From Halanaerobiales bacterium (GTDB lineage: Bacteria; Bacillota; Halanaerobiia; Halanaerobiales; JADQBU01), in the NCBI GenBank assembly GCA_016278435.1, contig JADQBU010000371.1, positions 1 to 9,863 on the forward strand: a stretch of DNA of 9,863 nucleotides, written 5' to 3'. The notes below the pieces were generated by a model, which was given only the letters and a program-made list of their open reading frames with translations, searched no databases and had not been told where the DNA came from. Each line of letters opens with the position of its first letter. Position 1 is the first letter of the stretch. This document shows, in pieces, positions 5,112 to 9,863 of the stretch. The position numbers and the translations under genes are program-made.

Positions 5112-5620
5112 TTCAAATTATCCATATGCTTCTGGGCCAGTTGATAATAATGCCGGACTGACTTTCTGTTAGCCTCAATTTCCTCTTGTCTTACTTGCCT
5201 TGCAATTTTACTGGGAATACCAACTACCAGGCTTCCGGCCGGTATTTCCTTATTTTCCGGTACCAGTGCACCGGCTCCAATAATACAATTTTTCCCGATA
5301 TGGGCCTGGTTTAGTATTACCGCTCCCATTCCGATCAGGCAATTATCTTCAATAGTACAGCCATGGATAATTGCACCATGGCCTACAGTTACATCATTTC
5401 CGATTAACAGAGGAATATCAGTATCTACGTGGAGAGTGCAGTTATCCTGAATATTTGTTCTGCTGCCAATTTTTACCCCGGCCACATCCCCCCTGATGAC
5501 TGCATTATACCAGATACTGCTTTTATCAGCGAGGTTAACATCTCCAATTATTCTAACACCAGGTGCAATAAAGACATCACCGTAAATTTCTGCAATGTTT
5601 CCATCGAATTTATATAACAC
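5099..5620 (-). CDS. gamma-carbonic-anhydrase-like hexapeptide-repeat protein
   Basis: Cytoplasmic trimeric left-handed beta-helix protein of 173 residues in the YrdA/PaaY/gamma-carbonic anhydrase family. Hexapeptide repeats fill about residues 8-145 (for example VFIAPGVRIIGDV, CLIGMGAVIL, CIIGAGALVP), and a C-terminal helix (about 150-173) closes the fold. The family zinc ligands are present as H64 (LHVD) and H81/H86 in VGHGAIIHGC, with the usual five-residue spacing. Conserved SIWYNAVIRGD (35-45) is also intact. Such proteins bind zinc or iron and may hydrate CO2, although many family members show no measured activity. The start is GTG at 5618-5620, preceded by AAGGAGG at good distance. It stands alone on this strand, divergent from pulA and convergent with kdsC. 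Confidence 0.9.
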   Translation of the reverse strand: MLYKFDGNIAEIYGDVFIAPGVRIIGDVNLADKSSIWYNAVIRGDVAGVKIGSRTNIQDNCTLHVDTDIPLLIGNDVTVGHGAIIHGCTIEDNCLIGMGAVILNQAHIGKNCIIGAGALVPENKEIPAGSLVVGIPSKIARQVRQEEIEANRKSVRHYYQLAQKHMDNLKNNE

Positions 5621-5686
5621 TCTATCCCTCCTTATCCTGATATTATGTCAATTTCTACATATTAAGCTATTATCCCTTTATTTTTC

Positions 5687-5715
5687 TGGATTATTTTTTA
5701 CAATAGTGATAAAAT
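5687..5715 (+). promoter_or_regulatory. candidate extended -10 promoter of the pullulanase gene
   Basis: TGGATT (5687-5692), a 17-bp spacer and TAAAAT (5710-5715), preceded by TG at 5707-5708 as in extended -10 promoters. The -35 is poor. A start near 5722 would give a leader of under 20 nt containing the GGAGG of pulA. Confidence 0.4.
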
Positions 5716-5739
5716 ATAAACTGAAATGGAGGAAAATAC

Positions 5740-7611
5740 ATGGTAGAAAATATTTTCTATGATGGAAATGATCTGGGTTTAACCTATAGTCCCCGAGCAG
5801 CAAAATTTAGATTATGGGCTCCTACTGCTAGCAGGGTACAGCTGGTAATTTATAACGAGCCTCGTAATTCGGAACCGGTTAAAATAATTGAGATGAACAA
5901 AGGCCGCGGAGGAACCTGGTTAATAGAGATTAAAGGAGATTATGCCGGTAGTTATTATACCTACCGGGTTTTTATTGATAATACAGTTAATGAAGTTGTC
6001 GACCCCTATACCAGAGGGGTGGGAACTAATAGTCAGAGGGCTTTAATTTTTGATTTGGAAAAGACAAACCCAGAGGGATGGGAATATGACAGACGCACTA
6101 CCCTTAATAGTTATGTTGATGCTATTATTTATGAGCTACATGTCAGGGATTTTTCTTCTTCGCCCCGGTCTGGCATAAACAATAAAAGAAAGTATTTAGC
6201 TTTCACAGAAAGAGGAACTACCAATCAAGCCGGTCAAGCAACTGGTATTGACCATTTAATCGAACTGGGTATTACTCATGTTCATCTGATGCCGGTTTTT
6301 GATTTTGCTAGTGTTGAGGATGAAAGTATAGAGCAGTATAACTGGGGATATGATCCTTTATTATATAATGTCCCCGAGGGGTCTTATGCAACTAATCCTG
6401 CTGATCAGAGTAGAATAATTGAATTCAAGAAGATGGTTAAAGCTCTTCATGACAGTGGAATTGGGGTTATAATGGATGTAGTTTATAATCATACCTATTC
6501 TAGAGAAGAATCTCCATTTAACCTGGTAGTTCCTGATTATTATTACCGCTGCAACTGGGATGGAACGCCTTCCAATGGTTCTGGTTGTGGTAATGAAATA
6601 GCCACTGAAAAACCAATGGTCAGAAAGTTCATTATTGATTCAGTTAAATACTGGGCAGATGAATTCCATATCGACGGTTTTAGATTTGATTTGATGGCAC
6701 TGATGGACAGGGAGACCATGGACTGTATTCGGAAAACCCTCCGTGATATTAATCCATCTACTCTGATATACGGTGAACCCTGGGCAGCTGCTCCGAGTCC
6801 ATTACCAGCTGACAAACAGATACTCAAGGGAGCCCAGCAGGAATTAAATATTGCTGTTTTTAATGACCACTTCCGTAACGCGATTAAAGGAGATAATGAT
6901 GGTGAGTTAAGGGGATATGTTTCTGGTGAACCGCACCGGGATCATGCCATTAAACAGGGTGTAGTGGGGAGTATTAATTACAGTCACGATATAGAAAACT
7001 TCTGTTCAGAACCGTGGGAAACGGTCAATTATGTAACTTCTCATGATAACCTTACCCTCTGGGATAAGTTATGTAAATCGAATCCTGGAGACAGTAGAAA
7101 GGCCCGGATTAAGATGGACCGGCTTGCTCAGGCTATAATACTGACATCACAGGGAATACCTTTTATTACCGGTGGTGAGGAATTTTTAAGAACAAAATAT
7201 GGAAATAATAATAGTTATAATGCTGGAGATGAGATTAACAAGTTAAAGTGGGAAAGGAAGACGGAGTTTCTGGAAACTTTCCGCTATTATCGGGGGTTAA
7301 TTCAACTCCGGCGTAACCACCCGGCTTTTAAAATGTATAATTCAGATCAAATCAGGTCCCATCTGGAGTTTTTGCCGTCAGAAAATGGTATTGTCTCCTT
7401 TATTTTAAAGGATCATGCCAATAATGACTCCTGGCGCGATATTATTGTTATCTATAATCCAGGTAGATTTGCTGTAGATTACTGGGTGCCAGCCAGTGAT
7501 ACCTGGAATATGGTAGTAGATAGCAAAAAAGCTGGTGTTGATATAATTTCTAGCTATCATGGTAATAAAGTTAAAGTCGAACCGATAAGTGCCTGTGTTT
7601 TATATAGATAG
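5740..7611 (+). CDS. pulA: type I pullulanase (alpha-1,6-glucan debranching, GH13)
   Basis: Hydrolyses alpha-1,6 branch points in pullulan, limit dextrin or glycogen-like glucans. It has 623 residues and no signal peptide, so it should be cytoplasmic, unlike larger secreted pullulanases. An N-terminal CBM48/isoamylase-N domain (about 10-105; FRLWAPTASRVQLVIY) is followed by the GH13 TIM barrel. The pullulanase signature YNWGYDP is at 200-206. The four GH13 regions are DVVYNH (246-251), GFRFDLM (313-319), YGEPW (344-348) and VTSHDN (432-437). The catalytic residues are nucleophile D317, acid/base E346 and stabiliser D436, all present. A C-terminal beta domain ends at ISACVLYR. GGAGG precedes the ATG. 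It probably works in glycogen or maltodextrin breakdown, though no other glucan gene lies nearby. Confidence 0.95.
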   Translation: MVENIFYDGNDLGLTYSPRAAKFRLWAPTASRVQLVIYNEPRNSEPVKIIEMNKGRGGTWLIEIKGDYAGSYYTYRVFIDNTVNEVVDPYTRGVGTNSQRALIFDLEKTNPEGWEYDRRTTLNSYVDAIIYELHVRDFSSSPRSGINNKRKYLAFTERGTTNQAGQATGIDHLIELGITHVHLMPVFDFASVEDESIEQYNWGYDPLLYNVPEGSYATNPADQSRIIEFKKMVKALHDSGIGVIMDVVYNHTYSREESPFNLVVPDYYYRCNWDGTPSNGSGCGNEIATEKPMVRKFIIDSVKYWADEFHIDGFRFDLMALMDRETMDCIRKTLRDINPSTLIYGEPWAAAPSPLPADKQILKGAQQELNIAVFNDHFRNAIKGDNDGELRGYVSGEPHRDHAIKQGVVGSINYSHDIENFCSEPWETVNYVTSHDNLTLWDKLCKSNPGDSRKARIKMDRLAQAIILTSQGIPFITGGEEFLRTKYGNNNSYNAGDEINKLKWERKTEFLETFRYYRGLIQLRRNHPAFKMYNSDQIRSHLEFLPSENGIVSFILKDHANNDSWRDIIVIYNPGRFAVDYWVPASDTWNMVVDSKKAGVDIISSYHGNKVKVEPISACVLYR

Positions 7612-7697
7612 TCTGCACATGAATAGTCTGGATTAAAATATCATTTATGACACACAAACTATACCTTCCGAATAATATTTATGCAGGAGGGTAGAAG

Positions 7698-8150
7698 ATG
7701 TTCTTATATGAGTATTTAATAAAACTCTTAATGGGTAACTCCAATACCATTTTTCTGGGTTTATTTGTAGTTATCTTCGGTTATTGCGGCTGGCTCCTCT
7801 GGCAAATAAATAATAATTTGAATGAATTTCGCCGGCAGTGGGAAAATCATAATAAGGATAATAAAGAGCTGATTCATGAAATTAATGATTTAAATAAGAT
7901 TATGTACCAGGACTTTCTGGAAAGATTAAAGGAAATTCAGAGGAATCTGGAAAACCACAATAAATTATTAAATGAAACTGATACAGAAACTGAGAAATTC
8001 AAAAATGAAATAATATCATCTATCAAGGAAGAAACAGATGAGGTTAAGGAAACAGTAAAACTTTTACTGGGGAGATCAATATCTTTAACCAGAAAAAATA
8101 ATAACCTGAAAGATGTAATTAATGTAACAGAAGGAGATAACCAGGATTAA
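7698..8150 (+). CDS. membrane-anchored coiled-coil protein of unknown function
   Basis: A protein of 150 residues that I cannot place in a family. One membrane segment (about residues 18-37, FLGLFVVIFGYCGWLLWQI) is preceded by a short N-terminal stretch. The rest is highly charged and helical: NNNLNEFRRQWENHNKDNK, then long runs with heptad-like spacing to about residue 122 (EINDLNKIMYQDFLERLKEI, EEVKETVKLLL-like turns). A polar tail ends in GDNQD. This fits a single-pass membrane protein with a soluble coiled coil for self-assembly or partner binding. GGAGG sits properly before the ATG. The SASP gene starts 15 bp downstream, so the two may be co-transcribed, which hints at a role around sporulation, but that is inference. 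Confidence 0.7.
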   Translation: MFLYEYLIKLLMGNSNTIFLGLFVVIFGYCGWLLWQINNNLNEFRRQWENHNKDNKELIHEINDLNKIMYQDFLERLKEIQRNLENHNKLLNETDTETEKFKNEIISSIKEETDEVKETVKLLLGRSISLTRKNNNLKDVINVTEGDNQD

Positions 8151-8165
8151 AAGGAGTGTAGATAG

Positions 8166-8351
8166 ATGGCCAAAAAGAAGACGAAAACCGATGATATAAC
8201 CCTGATGTTATTGAAAATCGAAGCTGCCCGGGAACTGGGGTTAATTGATAAAGTGAAAGATGTCGGCTGGGGCGGTTTAACATCAGAGGAGTCAGGTAGG
8301 GTTGGAGGTTATATAACCAAGATGATAAAGGAAGCCAGGAATCAGGAATAA
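8166..8351 (+). CDS. alpha/beta-type small acid-soluble spore protein
   Basis: A 61-residue, lysine-rich DNA-binding protein of the alpha/beta SASP family, which coats forespore DNA and protects it from UV and heat. The signature is clear: KIEAARELGL (17-26), then VGWGGLTSEESGRVGG (33-48) and YITKMIKEA. The family's germination-protease (GPR) cut site falls in the first motif, expected after E19. The version with GWG-LTSEESGR is the clostridial-type variant rather than the Bacillus SspA/B form. AAGGAG precedes the ATG, and the gene follows the coiled-coil gene by 15 bp. It implies that the organism, or its recent ancestor, forms spores. Forespore sigma-G promoters should drive it, but I see no clear one. 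Confidence 0.88.
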   Translation: MAKKKTKTDDITLMLLKIEAARELGLIDKVKDVGWGGLTSEESGRVGGYITKMIKEARNQE

Positions 8352-8372
8352 GAATTCTGTAATACAGTAAAC

Positions 8373-8401
8373 TTGAATATAAGCAAGTAATCTATTATAA
8401 T
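8373..8401 (+). promoter_or_regulatory. sigma-A promoter of the nadD operon
   Basis: TTGAAT (8373-8378), a 17-bp spacer and TATAAT (8396-8401); transcription would start near 8408, about 26 nt before nadD. A small inverted repeat ACTTG/CAAGT (8371-8375 with 8384-8388) overlaps the -35 and could be an operator. Confidence 0.65.
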
Positions 8402-8433
8402 AAGACTATGTAAATACTATGGGGATGGTTTAA

Positions 8434-9045
8434 TTGTCTGATTATAGGAAGGTTGCAATCATGGGGGGGACATTTGATCCTGTTCATATTGGGCATTTAA
8501 TTATTGCCGAACAGGCCCACTGTAAATTTAATCTGGAAAAAGTAATATTTATACCAGCAGGAATTCCTCCCCATAAAGATAACAGTAAAGTAACCGGTGG
8601 CAAACATCGGCTAGCGATGATTCAACTGGCTGTCGAAGATAATCCGAAATTTTCTGTATCTGACTGGGAGTTCAGGAAACAGAGAGACTCCTATACAGTA
8701 GATACTTTAAAATATATAGAGAAAATTGACCTGGCTGAACAGATTTATCTGATAATTGGTGCTGATTCATTATTTGAGATATTTACCTGGAAAGACCCGG
8801 AGTATATTCTGGGACATGCCAATTTAATTGTGGCCTGTCGACCTGGTTATAACCTTAATGAAATTTTAAAAGACCCCCGGTATGGATCTTACCGGAAGAA
8901 TATTCACTTACTTGATAATATAAAAATGAAGATCGCATCTTCTACGATCAGGGAAATGGTGAGTAAGGGGCATTCAATTCGTTACCTGGTATTACCCCGG
9001 GTGCAGGATTATATAATGAATAACAATCTTTACCGGGGGGATTGA
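8434..9045 (+). CDS. nadD: nicotinate-nucleotide adenylyltransferase
   Basis: Transfers AMP from ATP to nicotinate mononucleotide to give deamido-NAD, the step common to de novo and salvage NAD synthesis; cytoplasmic. The 203-residue length is normal. The nucleotidyltransferase Rossmann fold opens with GGTFDPVHIGHL (11-22), holding the HxGH motif (18-21), and closes with SSTIR (169-173), the family's second nucleotide-binding motif. The middle carries IFIPAGIPPHK and LIIGADSLF, typical of bacterial NadD. The start codon is TTG at 8434, supported by GGGGATGG (8421-8428) a few bases upstream and by the normal N-terminus. It abuts yqeK, whose ATG follows its TGA directly, so the two are translationally coupled. 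Confidence 0.96.
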   Translation: MSDYRKVAIMGGTFDPVHIGHLIIAEQAHCKFNLEKVIFIPAGIPPHKDNSKVTGGKHRLAMIQLAVEDNPKFSVSDWEFRKQRDSYTVDTLKYIEKIDLAEQIYLIIGADSLFEIFTWKDPEYILGHANLIVACRPGYNLNEILKDPRYGSYRKNIHLLDNIKMKIASSTIREMVSKGHSIRYLVLPRVQDYIMNNNLYRGD

Positions 9046-9630
9046 ATGCTTACAGAAAATAAAATTATCCATGATTTAAAAGAAAGATTAAATAAAGAAC
9101 GATTTAAGCATACCCTTGCTGTAGCAGATACTGCAGAAGAAATTGCTAAAAAAGTCGATGTGTCTGTTGACAGAGCGAGGAAGGCAGGTTTATTACATGA
9201 TTATGCCAAAAACCTGTCGAAAGAAGAAATAATGACACTTGCTTACCTGGCCCGGAAGGAAGAACCGGGATTAAAGATTGATGATATGGAAATAAATCTT
9301 TCTCCTGTACTCCATGCACCAGTAGGTGCTTACCTGGTTAAACGGGATTATGGTTTGGCTGAAGAGGATATCCTCGAGGCTATTAGATATCATACTATCG
9401 GAAGTCCTGACATGGGCAAATTAGCACAGATAATATTTGTGGCTGATTTTATTGAACCAAACCGTGATTTTCCCTGTATAGATAAAGTAAGGGAATCACT
9501 TAAAACAGACTTACATGATATTATAATTTTAATCTGTAATCATACAATTAAATATAATATTGAGCAAGGACGTCTGATACATCCCAATACACTATTTATG
9601 AGAAACAGATATTTAGGAGGAATCACCTAA
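9046..9630 (+). CDS. yqeK: YqeK HD-domain bis(5'-nucleosyl)-tetraphosphatase (symmetrical)
   Basis: Metal-dependent HD-superfamily hydrolase of 194 residues; YqeK enzymes split Ap4A symmetrically to two ADP, removing an alarmone-like dinucleotide. The metal and catalytic residues are in place: H22 (FKHTLAVA), H51-D52 (GLLHDYAK), H90 (LHAPVGAY), H116 (IRYHTIG) and D134 (VADFIEP). The ATG at 9046 touches the nadD stop codon, with GGGGGG (9034-9039) inside the nadD end serving as ribosome site. The nadD-yqeK pairing, followed by an LCP gene, is the standard Firmicute order, which supports the calls and predicts rsfS next, outside the window. The frame is intact and nothing is missing. Confidence 0.94.
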   Translation: MLTENKIIHDLKERLNKERFKHTLAVADTAEEIAKKVDVSVDRARKAGLLHDYAKNLSKEEIMTLAYLARKEEPGLKIDDMEINLSPVLHAPVGAYLVKRDYGLAEEDILEAIRYHTIGSPDMGKLAQIIFVADFIEPNRDFPCIDKVRESLKTDLHDIIILICNHTIKYNIEQGRLIHPNTLFMRNRYLGGIT

Positions 9631-9863
9631 ATGCAGGAGTTTATAAAAAAGAAATATTTATTTTTGATAATTGCGTTTCTTATCATAACTGGATTTATAA
9701 TAGCTTTTATTTTTAATACTCATTTTAGTGTCCTTCAGGGGAATCCATTTAATAGTTCGAAGTTAAATCTTCTGATTGTGGGTTATGATTCTTCTATTAA
9801 TGGTCCCCCGCGGTCAGATACTATTATTCTTGCCAGTGTTGATCTTACTGCAAAAGAAGCAGG
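9631..9863 (+). CDS. LytR-CpsA-Psr (LCP) family protein, 3' partial
   Basis: The first 77 codons of an envelope protein; the gene runs off the right edge. Residues 1-8 (MQEFIKKK) are cytoplasmic, a single membrane segment follows (about 9-28, YLFLIIAFLIITGFIIAFIF), and the extracellular domain opens with LNLLIVGYDSS and PPRSDTIILASVD. The VGxD and RSDT motifs are those of the LCP catalytic domain, which transfers undecaprenyl-linked glycopolymers to the cell wall or related acceptors. AGGAGG (9615-9620) precedes the ATG, which follows the yqeK stop codon directly. It belongs to the nadD operon. The substrate glycopolymer cannot be inferred from this part. Confidence 0.88.
   Translation, partial: MQEFIKKKYLFLIIAFLIITGFIIAFIFNTHFSVLQGNPFNSSKLNLLIVGYDSSINGPPRSDTIILASVDLTAKEA

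Noticed and set aside
6543..6827. Minus-strand ORF of 94 codons
   Set aside because: It lies wholly inside the catalytic domain of the pullulanase, antisense, with no independent signal.
1..9863. CRISPR array, insertion sequence, prophage or toxin-antitoxin system
   Set aside because: No regularly spaced repeats, terminal inverted repeats, transposase or integrase motifs, or paired toxin/antitoxin frames were seen.

Overview
This window looks like chromosome from a low-GC Firmicute with an outer membrane, most plausibly of the Halanaerobiales type. The evidence is AT-rich sequence, strong AGGAGG-type ribosome binding sites, Bacillota-style sigma-A promoters, a KdsC-like phosphatase (Kdo/LPS pathway) and an alpha/beta-type small acid-soluble spore protein in the same 10 kb. 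The taxonomic call is inference; no marker gene in the window fixes it.

Layout. (1) 1-1290: the tail of an operon with a YeiL-like Crp/Fnr regulator (5' end outside the window), a YdcZ/DUF606 DMT transporter half, and a 43-residue membrane/coiled-coil micro-protein whose start position holds ATA instead of ATG. (2) 1291-3050: an accessory, decaying stretch. It has a structured leader in front of a polytopic membrane protein, a damaged small ORF, an ACTACA repeat and dyad, a good terminator, a CPBP-family pseudogene with a large internal deletion, and a possible regulator fragment. (3) 3050-4435: a consensus promoter and a divergent YchF-family P-loop NTPase, a short radical-SAM remnant, and tRNA-Arg(CCG) on the minus strand. 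(4) 4383-5620: a KdsC-type HAD phosphatase from its own consensus promoter, converging with a minus-strand gamma-carbonic-anhydrase-like protein. (5) 5700-8351: a cytoplasmic type I pullulanase, a membrane-anchored coiled-coil protein and an alpha/beta SASP. (6) 8373-9863: a promoter followed by nadD, yqeK and the start of an LCP-family gene, the conserved Firmicute NAD/cell-envelope cluster.

How the genes work together. Most genes are housekeeping: NAD synthesis (NadD), dinucleotide hydrolysis (YqeK), envelope assembly (LCP, KdsC), alpha-glucan debranching (PulA) and spore DNA protection (SASP). No multi-gene defence or mobile system is visible. The most unusual items are the folded leader that can sequester a Shine-Dalgarno at 1355-1398, the ATA-start micro-protein, the radical-SAM scar abutting the tRNA 3' end, and the YchF protein that lacks the family's usual switch motif.
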